From assembly GCA_037190485.1 (NCBI GenBank), contig JBBCJB010000009.1, positions 127,540 to 191,539 of the forward strand: a stretch of 64,000 bases of DNA, in the 5' to 3' direction. The translations under genes were made by a program, and so were the position numbers. Positions within the stretch are counted from its first letter, which is position 1; every line of letters starts with the position of its first letter. The stretch comes from Parapedobacter sp037190485. Lineage in GTDB: Bacteria > Bacteroidota > Bacteroidia > Sphingobacteriales > Sphingobacteriaceae. The notes below the pieces were generated by a model that made no database searches, was not told the origin of the DNA, and saw only the letters and a program-made list of their open reading frames with translations. This document shows, in pieces, positions 43,873 to 53,216 of this stretch.

Positions 43873-45489
43873 CTATACGCGGGCAAACCCCAAGAGTTTA
43901 TCCATCCGCGTCTTCACGTAAGAAAATCCGGCAACATTGGCCGCCTTGTTGCCCTCGATGGTATACAGGAATCCATCCTTGCAATGGTGTACGATGCCGA
44001 TGTGCCCGTTGCCTGATGCCAGCGACGTACGCCACCAACAGACGATGTCGCCGGGCTTCGGTTGCTTTCCGGATTCGCCCGTGAAACCCCATCCTTTACC
44101 TTTCAATTGGTTGAAGATGTTGCGTGCACCCGCCGAGTAATTGAATGGCATATCCCGGCGATTGCCGCCGACGGCTTGCAGGAAACACCAACTCAAGAAA
44201 GCGGCGCACCAGGGATACCCATCCGGCAACCCGGCCGGTTCCATGTACTTCCGTACCCACGGGCCCTTGTTGTTGCCACCCACCTCGCCCGCCCCGGCCT
44301 TCAGTTCGCCGATCGCGAACCGCAACGCAGCCCGCCCCAAGGGGCTTTCCCCCGGCTCCACGGCCGGAAGTTCGTGATATGCGATGGCACCCGACACCAC
44401 GTTCGGCCGCGGATGCTCGAGCGCCCACCAGGTGAGTTGCCCCACCACACCATCCACCGTGAGCGGTTGCTGGTGCTTATCGAGGTGCGAGCCTTGGAAG
44501 TCCTTGACCGCCTGTTCCGTTTTGGCATCAAACATACCCGTTACGGGCACGGCATAGTCCAATTCGTTGAGGATGGCTTGCAACTCGCTGACCAATGCCC
44601 CGCTATGTCCCTTCTTGATCGATGCGCGGGGCGTGGTCGTGGTGGGTTGGTTGGATGATGCCGCAGCCGCGTGCTTTTGGTAGGCTTCCTTCAACTTGCT
44701 GTCGTATTGGTTTTCGGCATAGCCAGCACCGTTGTACCGTTTGGCAAATTCGGCCCATTGCTTATCCCGCAGGTAGCCCACCAAGCCATTGCTTTCCAAG
44801 AACCGCCCGAAGGCTTCCAGCTGTTTGCCTTCGCTCAATTGCATATCGCCAACGAACTCCACCACGGATCCATACCCCAACGACGCGTAGTGGTAGCCCA
44901 TGAGCTGGAACAACCCCCACGAAGCCGATGCATACGCGGCGGCCGCGGTCTTGCTGTTATTGGCGATCAGGTTGATGGCTTTCTCCAATCGACCGTGTTC
45001 GGCGATGCCCCCTTTGTAATGTGCTTTCGTCCACTTTTTATAGAGGATGTCTTCATTGCCCACCGTATATGCCGATGGGTCGATGCCCCGCCTCTCGAGC
45101 TCCTTCCAAAAAACATGCCCTTCGAAGAGGATCTTCGGATTGCCATCGGCATTGAACCCGCGCCCACGGCTTTCCACCTCGTTGACGGCTTTGATGATGG
45201 CCACCTCCACCCCCAGGGCCTGTGCCAATTCCGTGATATCGGCCTCCGTCAGGTATTTCGTTTCCATGTTGCCGATCGCCGTCGGCACCCCATTGATCAA
45301 TTTCGTCCAGGTCTTGGTATACACGATGCCGTCTACGACCAGCTGGTTTTTTTCCTGGAACGCGCGGACGGCGCGTTCGGTCGCGGCATCGAACTCCCCA
45401 CTGATGATGAGTGAATACCCATATTCATTGAGCAATTCCTGGAGCAATTCCACGGCATCTCCGCGGCTGTTTGTCTTTAACAGTTTCAT
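43873..45489 (-). CDS. Modular peptidoglycan hydrolase (muramidase plus CHAP)
   Basis: The 538-aa protein has no signal peptide. Its modules are: peptidoglycan-binding domain 1 (about residues 5-65), an N-acetylmuramidase domain (about 78-275; candidate catalytic Glu in AVNEVESRGRG, E104 or E106), a second peptidoglycan-binding domain (about 297-365), and a C-terminal CHAP/NlpC-like domain (about 385-535) with Cys in GYPWCAAFLSWCF and His in NGHIGIVHH. It could cut both glycan and peptide bonds. In this locus it may free particles by lysis, penetrate the target wall or be a cargo; the sequence does not decide. Confidence 0.88.
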   Translation of the reverse strand: MKLLKTNSRGDAVELLQELLNEYGYSLIISGEFDAATERAVRAFQEKNQLVVDGIVYTKTWTKLINGVPTAIGNMETKYLTEADITELAQALGVEVAIIKAVNEVESRGRGFNADGNPKILFEGHVFWKELERRGIDPSAYTVGNEDILYKKWTKAHYKGGIAEHGRLEKAINLIANNSKTAAAAYASASWGLFQLMGYHYASLGYGSVVEFVGDMQLSEGKQLEAFGRFLESNGLVGYLRDKQWAEFAKRYNGAGYAENQYDSKLKEAYQKHAAAASSNQPTTTTPRASIKKGHSGALVSELQAILNELDYAVPVTGMFDAKTEQAVKDFQGSHLDKHQQPLTVDGVVGQLTWWALEHPRPNVVSGAIAYHELPAVEPGESPLGRAALRFAIGELKAGAGEVGGNNKGPWVRKYMEPAGLPDGYPWCAAFLSWCFLQAVGGNRRDMPFNYSAGARNIFNQLKGKGWGFTGESGKQPKPGDIVCWWRTSLASGNGHIGIVHHCKDGFLYTIEGNKAANVAGFSYVKTRMDKLLGFARV

Positions 45490-45505
45490 GGTATTATTTC
45501 TTTAG

Positions 45506-47065
45506 CTAACCGGTCCATTCCACGTGCAGCAAGCGATCCATCCACGGCAGTTTGATGACCCCGATGGACCAGGGCAGGCTTGACAGCAATACATCCGCAC
45601 CGCGTGATTCGACGTGCAACCGCCACTGGTCACCCTTTATGGTCAGTTTCCCTTCGCGTTGCAAAAATGTTTCCTGCAGCCCCGCGATGGACGTGTTGCG
45701 GAGCACGTTCCAGTGGCCGATCACGGCGGCAAGCAATTCGTCGCAGGCCTGCTGCACCGCAGGGGTAGATTCAACATGCGTGCAATCCACGAACGCTTCG
45801 GGCGGCAGGCCACAAAGCACCTTGTTCAAGGCCAGCTCCTGTTCGTCCACGTATTGGCCAGCCAACGGCGATCCGTACACCACCTGTTGCAGCACCATGG
45901 GCACATCGCGTTGGCGGTTTGGCAAAAACCGCCCCTCATCATCCAGGAAGCCGATGTTTCGCAGCAACGGCTCGATGAACGGGTAAAGGAGGACCAGACC
46001 GGCATTCCGGACGTACCAGCTCGCATCGTCGCCGCCATCCACGGATGCCTCCCGTACGGCCGCCGGCTTTTCGGCAGCCCCTTCAACGCGGTCCGCTGAC
46101 TGGCGGCCTGACGGCCGCCCCCGTGCATCCACCTGCGTCCCATTCCCATCGGTGTGTCGGAAGAGGTCGGTGTGTCGTCGCTGCCGGAGCAACGTGGCCG
46201 ATTCCGGGAACTCCGAGGCGATCAGCGCAAGGAACGATGCGAAGAACGCCCGGCTTTCCCGCGTCGTTGGCCGCTCGATCGACTCGTCGTCCAACGCATC
46301 GCCCTGCCGCGACTTCACTTCGGCCACCACGGCCTGCTCCACGATCCCCGCCTTTTCCTCGCGGGTCAGCGCGGGCCATAGCAGCGCCATCCAGTACGTT
46401 GCGAACGGTTCGGACGCGTTCGATCGGTGACCATGCCGCGCATAGGCACGGACGGCCGATTGCGCGATGCGTCCCGGTGCGACGCGCGCCTGTTCGAGCC
46501 ATGCCAGGCAGTCGGTGCCATCGGGTACGACACGGGCCAACAGCGCCTCGGACAGGCGACGGACAAAATCGGCCGAGAAGTAATGGAAGAGCCGATCGAC
46601 CGCATCCCCGGACGCACGCAGGACGTCGATCACCGTATCCAACGCCGCGCGATTCCAATGGAACGATTGCTCCAGGTGCGCCGTCGACTCGACCGCGCTG
46701 TCCCATTGCCAACGCCCCTGTTTCAGGAAGTAAGCCAATTCGTTGGCCCATCGCTCGGGCGGGGCATCCACGGCGGTCGGCGTGCCGCGCAGCGATCCAA
46801 CCAATTCCTCCCGCAACCGGTCGATGACGGCTTCCGTCAGTTCCTGTTCCCAATTCGCTTCGCGCAGCACGCCGCAATCGATCGTGAGCTGCGGGATGCG
46901 CCGGTCGGCTTGTCCGTATTCGTCAAACAACGCACTGAGCTGCGGTACGATCCGATCGTAATACACGGCGGCCACGCGCTCGTGCATGCCGGGTTCCTGC
47001 CCCGGCCGTCGGAATGCGACTTCCAGCGACTGCCGGTGTATGCAATGGTTGAGCGCGCGTGCCAT
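45506..47065 (-). CDS. eCIS tape measure protein (Pvc14-like)
   Basis: The 519-aa protein matches the contractile injection system tape measure family, which sets tube length. Recognisable parts are the N-terminal HCIHRQSLEVAF region, then helical segments, and the conserved C-terminal block NAGLVLLYPFIEPLLRNIGF followed by VLNK-type helices and LPWSIGVIKLPWM. It starts 8 bases after the 1192-aa protein, the same relative place as Pvc14 after the fibre gene. Confidence 0.87.
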   Translation of the reverse strand: MARALNHCIHRQSLEVAFRRPGQEPGMHERVAAVYYDRIVPQLSALFDEYGQADRRIPQLTIDCGVLREANWEQELTEAVIDRLREELVGSLRGTPTAVDAPPERWANELAYFLKQGRWQWDSAVESTAHLEQSFHWNRAALDTVIDVLRASGDAVDRLFHYFSADFVRRLSEALLARVVPDGTDCLAWLEQARVAPGRIAQSAVRAYARHGHRSNASEPFATYWMALLWPALTREEKAGIVEQAVVAEVKSRQGDALDDESIERPTTRESRAFFASFLALIASEFPESATLLRQRRHTDLFRHTDGNGTQVDARGRPSGRQSADRVEGAAEKPAAVREASVDGGDDASWYVRNAGLVLLYPFIEPLLRNIGFLDDEGRFLPNRQRDVPMVLQQVVYGSPLAGQYVDEQELALNKVLCGLPPEAFVDCTHVESTPAVQQACDELLAAVIGHWNVLRNTSIAGLQETFLQREGKLTIKGDQWRLHVESRGADVLLSSLPWSIGVIKLPWMDRLLHVEWTG

Positions 47066-47073
47066 GGCCTACT

Positions 47074-50000
47074 TTATTCGACGGTGATCGTTCCGTTGTT
47101 GGCCTTCAAGAGCCGCTGCACCACCGCCAGCGATTCGGCGAACGTCTTGGCCGTGCCGCACGGGCCATCCCCAAAGTCGATCTCGTGCGAGACGGTCAAT
47201 TGCTCGAGTGCGGCAAACTCTTCTTGCGACATGCTGAGCGCCTCTTTCGCGTTCCGGCCTTTCAGCCTGCTGCCATTTACCGTCCAGGTGGACTTGCCTC
47301 CGCCCGACAACGCTTCGAGCGTGATCTCGATGGGGCTTTTGATATCCCTCGTGACGATGACGCGCCCGGTGGGCACCTGTTGCGCGATGGCAAATCTAAA
47401 CGATGCCGTGCCCAGCACCACCGTCAGGACCGTCAAGGCCACTTGATCGCCCTCGGTGTGGTAATAGGCGGCAACGACACTGCCCGCACCCGCTTTCGCC
47501 AATTCGGCCACGGCGACGACGAGCACGTTCCCATTTACCGTTATCCCCTTGGAGGCCGATGCCAAGTGTATCGCTCCGGCGGCCTTGATGGGTATCTCCA
47601 CGGTCTTTGCCGTTGCGCAAACCGTCTGGGATTGCTCGAGCCGGGCAAAGGTGCGAAGGCGTTCGCCCGACCCGCAGGCATCCTCGCGGATGGCGAACGA
47701 GATCGCGACCTTGGGTTGGTTGGGCGTCAGCACCTGATCCAACCGGGGTTGGTTCTCGGCCACGGTCTTGCCATCCAATGCCCATTGCGAAGCCAACTTG
47801 GTCTCGGCGGGCAGGTTGGACGCCAGCGTCAGCGTCCAGTTTCCGTCGCGCTCGCTGTATGTGGCCGCCGACACCTCGAAATCCGCGTCGACCGCTTCCT
47901 GTACGACAAATCGCGCGTGGGCCTCCGCTCCGGCCGGCAACGCATAGGTGATGTCGTATGTCCCCGCACCGAGCTTGGCCGGCACGAAATCCGTCTTGTG
48001 CACTTTGCCGTTGATCGTGAGCTTTCCACCTTCGGGACCCGCCACGATGCCATAGGCTTGCTGGTCGTTGGCACAGAACACCGTAGGCGTAATCGAAACC
48101 GTCGGTTCCTGTCCGGTAGGATCTTCGGGTTCCGTGGGCCCGTCCGGCTGCCGCTGGAATACGTAGGCAATCGGTGCGCAGTTGCTCCGGCACAGGTAAG
48201 GCAGGTAAAAGTCTGCGATGACCACACCCGCGGGCAGTTTACTGACCTGCTTTTCTTCGTCCTCGCGCCTTTTCAGGGCGTCGAGTACCTTTGACGCGTC
48301 TGCGCCAAGCCCCAACCTTTCGATCAGGCTGACGGTATCGGCATACAATAGGAGGTTGGGTTTGCGGATATCGCGATCGGGGATCACCGCCGTGTACCGG
48401 GGTGCCGCTGGCTGGTACACCAAGACGAAGGTGCCACCCTTCGGCACGCCGGCCTTGTGTTCGAGCCCCTTGTGCTTGTCGACGTACTTGGCGAAGGTGA
48501 CGGCCTCTTGGTAGCGCGCCAATCGTCCTTGGTATTCTTCCTTGATGGCATACAGCTCCTCATTGGCGCAATTGAACAGTACGTTGTTGTTTTTCGGCGC
48601 GAAGTAGGCCTTGAGCTCTTCGTTCTGCCCATTGGCAGATTCCTTGATGATGCTGTTGACCGTGGCGAGGTAGTCTGCCCATAGCTTGCCGTACGCGTCC
48701 ACATCGAATTCGTCCAGCCCATGCTCAAACAGGTAGGCAAAAATGGCATTGAGCCGCTGGAGGAACACCAACAGCAAATCCGGTTTCGGCAAAATGTATT
48801 CAAAACGCTTCCGATCGGCCACCAGGAATGCATTGATGTCTTTCGCAACGAAATCCATCAGCTTGATCTCGTCGTCTTCCGCCCCGAAATCGACGATTTT
48901 GCCGATGTAGTTGACTTTTTCGAACACGGGGGTCGTAGCGACCGCCTGCTGTTTGGACACTTCCTTCCGGATGGCCGTGACCTTGGTCGAAAAGGTGGGC
49001 AACTTGGAGAAGTCGCGATCCAGGACGGCATCCACGATGCGGATATCGCCAAGGTCGGTGTCTTTTTTGGGTCGAAGTCCGCCCACATAGGTCAGTAGCT
49101 GCTCCAACCGGCAAAGTAATCCCGCGATCATCACGTTGTAGGCAGATTCGAGGTCTTGCACCTGGCACGTCACCGCATTGCCGTTGGCGATGCTTTCCAG
49201 GTCGGTGGCGCTGAGTGCCACCACATCGAACGGCAAATTATAGCGATCGCGGGCGGCGGCGATCTCGGACAGCGCCGTGGCGTACCGCTTGCCGATATGC
49301 CCTTCGATCCGGAACGCGTTGAACCGCTCGATGTCGTACAGCAGGGGATTCTTCACCATCTCGGGGGCATCTTCGGCCAGGCCGAGGTGGTAGCCTTGGT
49401 TGGCGTCGGCGGTCGCTCCACGGCGCGATTCATACCGCCACCACGGGCTCAGTTGGGCCGCTTGGTAATAGAAGGGGATGCAGCGTTCGGCTAGCGGCCG
49501 GTACCCGATGTGGGTGGGCGTGATCCGCAGCGCCTGGTGTTTCGCGGGCAGCATCGCATCAAATCCCTCCACCATATACCGCAGCCTTTGCAGCAATAGC
49601 GCAGCCTCCGCATGACGCCGTTGCCCGCCAAGCGCATGTGCGGGCACGAAATGATGCCGGTAGCCGTCGTCGTATCCGACCTGCGTGCTCGCCGAAGCAA
49701 GGCCCAAGTTGAGGTGCAATGGAAAGCCCAGCAACGGTGTTCCGCAAGCGGCGACCGTGTCAAGGGCCGCTTCGCCGAACTCCCGAGACGCTTTGATCAA
49801 ATCATCGATGAAATCGTAGAAGTATTGGATGTAATGGAAATTGCCGCTTCGGTAATTGTACTTGTCGCGTATGGCCCGCAAATCCAATTTTTCAAATGGA
49901 TTGGCTTGCGGAAGGCCGAGGCTCGATGCGTAGCGGCCCCAGCATAGGCGCAGGTTCTGCGCCAGCTTGGTGAGTGTGTCGTCATTGACGATGTCGTAAC

Positions 50001-50652
50001 AGGCTTCGAGCAGCTGCTCGCCGCTCTCGATCCGATCGGCCAACGGCACGCCGAAGCGTTTCAGCAGCACGGTCTCGAACGGGGCCGCATCGCTGCCCTC
50101 CAGCAGGCTGACATGCACGAGCAGCGGCTTCACTTCGAAATCCAACCTCCCGCCCTTGTCGTTGCAGTCGGTCGTATCGCAGTTCTTCAACTTGACCTGG
50201 TTGGCCTCGAGCAGCAATACCACGGCATATTCGTGCCGCTGCAGCGCGGTCAACGCGTTCTTGCCCGCTTCTTCGGCTTCACCGTCCACCAATCGGAACA
50301 CCCCTTCGATGCCGTAGAAGGGCAATCCGGCCTCCGCGCCTTCTCCACATGCCGTTACGACGTTCAATGCGGTCGGCACCGCAGGCGATTGGTAGTCGAC
50401 GTAGTGCGTATAGTCCCGTTCACAGTGTTCGATGAGGTACCCTTGCGAAGTGAGTCCGTAGCCATCGCCCACGGTGACCCGGTCATCTGCCGCCGTGACC
50501 TCCAGTCCGCAGACGATCCCGTTTCCGATCAGGCGGATCCTGGACAGGCGATCCTGCCGTTCCAGGTAGTTTACGGTGTCATTCAGGTGATTGTTGGTCA
50601 ATACCTGATCGGCCTCGAAAATGGGGTATGACGCTATTGTCTTCATGGTCAT
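47074..50652 (-). CDS. Large eCIS protein with PKD-like domains (fibre slot)
   Basis: The 1192-aa protein is not clearly assignable. The N-terminal 60 residues (LTNNHLNDTVNYLERQDRL, then GLTSQGYLIEHC) resemble attachment parts of phage-like structural proteins. The middle is helical. From about residue 850 several beta-rich Ig/PKD-like domains follow (LGAGTYDITYALPAGAEAH, LTLASNLPAETK and others). It stands between the Pvc12-like baseplate gene and the tape measure, where other systems encode the tail fibre Pvc13. It may be a receptor-binding or baseplate-shell protein. The start overlaps the upstream stop by 4 bases. Confidence 0.75.
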   Translation of the reverse strand: MTMKTIASYPIFEADQVLTNNHLNDTVNYLERQDRLSRIRLIGNGIVCGLEVTAADDRVTVGDGYGLTSQGYLIEHCERDYTHYVDYQSPAVPTALNVVTACGEGAEAGLPFYGIEGVFRLVDGEAEEAGKNALTALQRHEYAVVLLLEANQVKLKNCDTTDCNDKGGRLDFEVKPLLVHVSLLEGSDAAPFETVLLKRFGVPLADRIESGEQLLEACYDIVNDDTLTKLAQNLRLCWGRYASSLGLPQANPFEKLDLRAIRDKYNYRSGNFHYIQYFYDFIDDLIKASREFGEAALDTVAACGTPLLGFPLHLNLGLASASTQVGYDDGYRHHFVPAHALGGQRRHAEAALLLQRLRYMVEGFDAMLPAKHQALRITPTHIGYRPLAERCIPFYYQAAQLSPWWRYESRRGATADANQGYHLGLAEDAPEMVKNPLLYDIERFNAFRIEGHIGKRYATALSEIAAARDRYNLPFDVVALSATDLESIANGNAVTCQVQDLESAYNVMIAGLLCRLEQLLTYVGGLRPKKDTDLGDIRIVDAVLDRDFSKLPTFSTKVTAIRKEVSKQQAVATTPVFEKVNYIGKIVDFGAEDDEIKLMDFVAKDINAFLVADRKRFEYILPKPDLLLVFLQRLNAIFAYLFEHGLDEFDVDAYGKLWADYLATVNSIIKESANGQNEELKAYFAPKNNNVLFNCANEELYAIKEEYQGRLARYQEAVTFAKYVDKHKGLEHKAGVPKGGTFVLVYQPAAPRYTAVIPDRDIRKPNLLLYADTVSLIERLGLGADASKVLDALKRREDEEKQVSKLPAGVVIADFYLPYLCRSNCAPIAYVFQRQPDGPTEPEDPTGQEPTVSITPTVFCANDQQAYGIVAGPEGGKLTINGKVHKTDFVPAKLGAGTYDITYALPAGAEAHARFVVQEAVDADFEVSAATYSERDGNWTLTLASNLPAETKLASQWALDGKTVAENQPRLDQVLTPNQPKVAISFAIREDACGSGERLRTFARLEQSQTVCATAKTVEIPIKAAGAIHLASASKGITVNGNVLVVAVAELAKAGAGSVVAAYYHTEGDQVALTVLTVVLGTASFRFAIAQQVPTGRVIVTRDIKSPIEITLEALSGGGKSTWTVNGSRLKGRNAKEALSMSQEEFAALEQLTVSHEIDFGDGPCGTAKTFAESLAVVQRLLKANNGTITVE

Positions 50653-53216
50653 TGAGTTAAGAATGTACCTAAATTTGTTTTGCCCAGCATGACCGGGTTG
50701 TTTGCGATGTTACTTTCTGCGCAATTGTGCAAGGTTGCCACCGGATGGACGGTCTTGAGCTGTGGCAGGAGCGCCAGCAGGTCGTCATTGGCCTGTTTCA
50801 AGCCCGAAACATCCGCCTTTCCGCCGTCGAAATAGGCCGCCAGTGCCGCTTTCCACGCATGGAACAGGCGCTCGAATTCGTCCAGTTGCGCTTCGCTTAT
50901 CCAACATACCTTGAGCTGGATGTGTGCCGGAGCCTCTTCCTGCAACTTGTCTTCCATGTATTTCCGGAAGGCCATGTTGTCGAAATGGTCGGGCCAATAC
51001 GGAAATACCACCGATGCCCTGAACGAGTACAGGTCCCATTCGCACGCGCAATCGCTGTCGGCGTCGCACAGCTCCAGCAAGCTGGAGTCGGTTGTGCGCG
51101 GGCGGAGCAGCACGTGTTCGACCAGGTAACCGGTTGCGTCGCCGATACCCGTCAGCGCCCGTATCCGCTTTTCCAGTCCGGAGACATTGCCCGCATCCCA
51201 AAGCCGGTCTTCATCCAGCTGGAACGCGTCGGTCTGTGGGAAATAGTTGAAGGCCTTGGATCGGTTGGCGCTGATTTCGGGGTAGTTCTTCAGTGTGTGT
51301 ATCTTCGCCTCGATGAGCTCGGCGTGGCTGATCCGTTCGGTGGTTTGCGCTTCGAAGTTGATGCGGTATTGCAGCAACGTGAAATCGTCGAAAGACTCCG
51401 CGAAACGGGCAAGCAGGTGGTCGAGGAATCGACCGCGGCGTTCGGCAAACTGCTCCTGGTTTTCATACAGGCCCTGCCAACCGGCACCCGTCGGCGCTTG
51501 GGCCAACGCATCGTGCAACGCGCCGGACAGCAACCCCTCGGTATCCTTGATGCCGTCGAGGTACTGGGCGAAATAGGTTTGCTTGATGTCGTCGACCGAG
51601 AATAAACGCCCGGCGTTGGTCAGCTGCGCCAAGAAATCGGCCAAGAGTTGCTCGAACAGCAGGAGGTACCCCTTCAGTTGCCGCTGCTGTGCTTTCCGGA
51701 GCCCATCGGCATGGGGCGGCAATCCGGCTTCGCCGACGCCATAGCCCTTCGGCAGATCGTATTGCACCGGCCGGAAGCTGCGCGTGTCACGCGACCTCCC
51801 GTTGCCGGCGGGCAATCCCGCATCGTACCCCTTGCGTTTGCCAAATGTACGCTGCGCCTGCATCACCGCCAACGTATCGCTCACTTCGTCGCTGTTGGCA
51901 TGGAATGGGAAACCGTCCTTGTACAGCAGGATCTTGGATCGGGTCAAGCTCAAAACGGGCTTGTGCTGGCCACTGATCCGCATGCACCAATCCAGCCCAA
52001 CGAACCCATCCACCGGTTTGCCTGCTTCGTCGTATTTGGTCATCACCAAATTGCGGACGGCAAGCACCCCTTCGATGTCCATGAGCAGGCTGATGAGGTC
52101 TGACGCGTACACGTGGGTGCGCAGCTGCGTCCCTTCCAATTGTTGCGGATCGACGAACCCGTGATCCAAGGCTACCCCGTTATAGATCTCTTCGATTGCC
52201 AAGCCCCTGTCTAGCAACTCCTGAAGCGTATGGAACTCGACCGAGGGCGCCAGGTAATCCCCGATGGCGAAAAACATGGCCGCCTGTACCTGTTCGAGGT
52301 CTGCGCCCGGCGCAACGTCGATATCGACACAGAGCGCCACCTCCTCGTACGCCACTTGGGCGATGGACACGAAGTCTTCGCCTAGGTTCCGGTGTGCGAG
52401 GAGCCGACGGGTCGCCTGGTTGAAGATGCCACCCACGCGTTTCATTTTCGCCAGGTACGTATCGGCCAGTTGCTGCGCATATCCCGCGGTTTGCAGCAAC
52501 GCCCACACCATCCCGTCGTCCACGTGTCCGGTGGCTGGATGCTTGGGAATCGTGACGCTGAACGCCACGAGGGCCGTTCCGGATTCGGCGCCCGCCAAGC
52601 GAAGCTCGTACCGATTGACGCCCTCCCTTTTGGCCAGCGTAGCCGTCGCCGCTTCGATGCGCAGCACCTCGGGCGCCACATCGGCATACCGGGGGCATTC
52701 GAATTTCAGGATGAAATCCGCTTCAGGGCTTTCCAATTCCACGTCGCCCGTGTTGAGGTCTCCGAGTAACTCGTCACGTTCCAGATCCAGTACCACGGCA
52801 TACAAGCCATTGATGTGGATCGCGACACCGGTATTCGGCTCCTGGAAATCGACTTCCTGCTTGCCATCGGTATACAGCCAGGCGTTGTTCACGCCATCGA
52901 GGTCGACCAGCAGTTTCCGGTAGTCGGCGATCGTGAACGGATGGTTTGCCAGTATTTGCCGCGCGGGGTACATCACTTGTCCGGATGCGCCGTGCAGGAG
53001 GTCTTTCATCTCGAAACCGCTCCGGTAACCCAATTCGGTGATGGCATAGCTCAGCGCCTCCAGGAGCGTTATGCCGGGGTCGTGCGCGTTGTAGTCGGTC
53101 CACTGCGCACTGCCCAATTGCTCGATGTATTTCAGGCCTTCCCTGCGCAGGAATTCATAGTCCATGGACGGCGGCAATTGCCTATCGGTGGGTATCATAT
53201 GGCTGTTCATTTGCAT
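50649..53216 (-). CDS. eCIS baseplate protein (Pvc12-like)
   Basis: The 855-aa protein carries the wedge-type signature AQWTDYNAHDPGITLLEALS (about residues 36-55), then YAITELGYRSG. This is the DPGxTLxE motif shared by baseplate wedge proteins of contractile particles. The rest is long and poorly conserved. It follows the Pvc11-like gene with a 10-base overlap and precedes the 1192-aa gene with a 4-base overlap, so translation is coupled. Confidence 0.85.
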   Translation of the reverse strand: MQMNSHMIPTDRQLPPSMDYEFLRREGLKYIEQLGSAQWTDYNAHDPGITLLEALSYAITELGYRSGFEMKDLLHGASGQVMYPARQILANHPFTIADYRKLLVDLDGVNNAWLYTDGKQEVDFQEPNTGVAIHINGLYAVVLDLERDELLGDLNTGDVELESPEADFILKFECPRYADVAPEVLRIEAATATLAKREGVNRYELRLAGAESGTALVAFSVTIPKHPATGHVDDGMVWALLQTAGYAQQLADTYLAKMKRVGGIFNQATRRLLAHRNLGEDFVSIAQVAYEEVALCVDIDVAPGADLEQVQAAMFFAIGDYLAPSVEFHTLQELLDRGLAIEEIYNGVALDHGFVDPQQLEGTQLRTHVYASDLISLLMDIEGVLAVRNLVMTKYDEAGKPVDGFVGLDWCMRISGQHKPVLSLTRSKILLYKDGFPFHANSDEVSDTLAVMQAQRTFGKRKGYDAGLPAGNGRSRDTRSFRPVQYDLPKGYGVGEAGLPPHADGLRKAQQRQLKGYLLLFEQLLADFLAQLTNAGRLFSVDDIKQTYFAQYLDGIKDTEGLLSGALHDALAQAPTGAGWQGLYENQEQFAERRGRFLDHLLARFAESFDDFTLLQYRINFEAQTTERISHAELIEAKIHTLKNYPEISANRSKAFNYFPQTDAFQLDEDRLWDAGNVSGLEKRIRALTGIGDATGYLVEHVLLRPRTTDSSLLELCDADSDCACEWDLYSFRASVVFPYWPDHFDNMAFRKYMEDKLQEEAPAHIQLKVCWISEAQLDEFERLFHAWKAALAAYFDGGKADVSGLKQANDDLLALLPQLKTVHPVATLHNCAESNIANNPVMLGKTNLGTFLTQ

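Noticed and set aside
47059..48294. 411-aa plus-strand frame opposite the PKD-like protein
   Set aside because: No start context, no domains, and antisense to a conserved operon gene.
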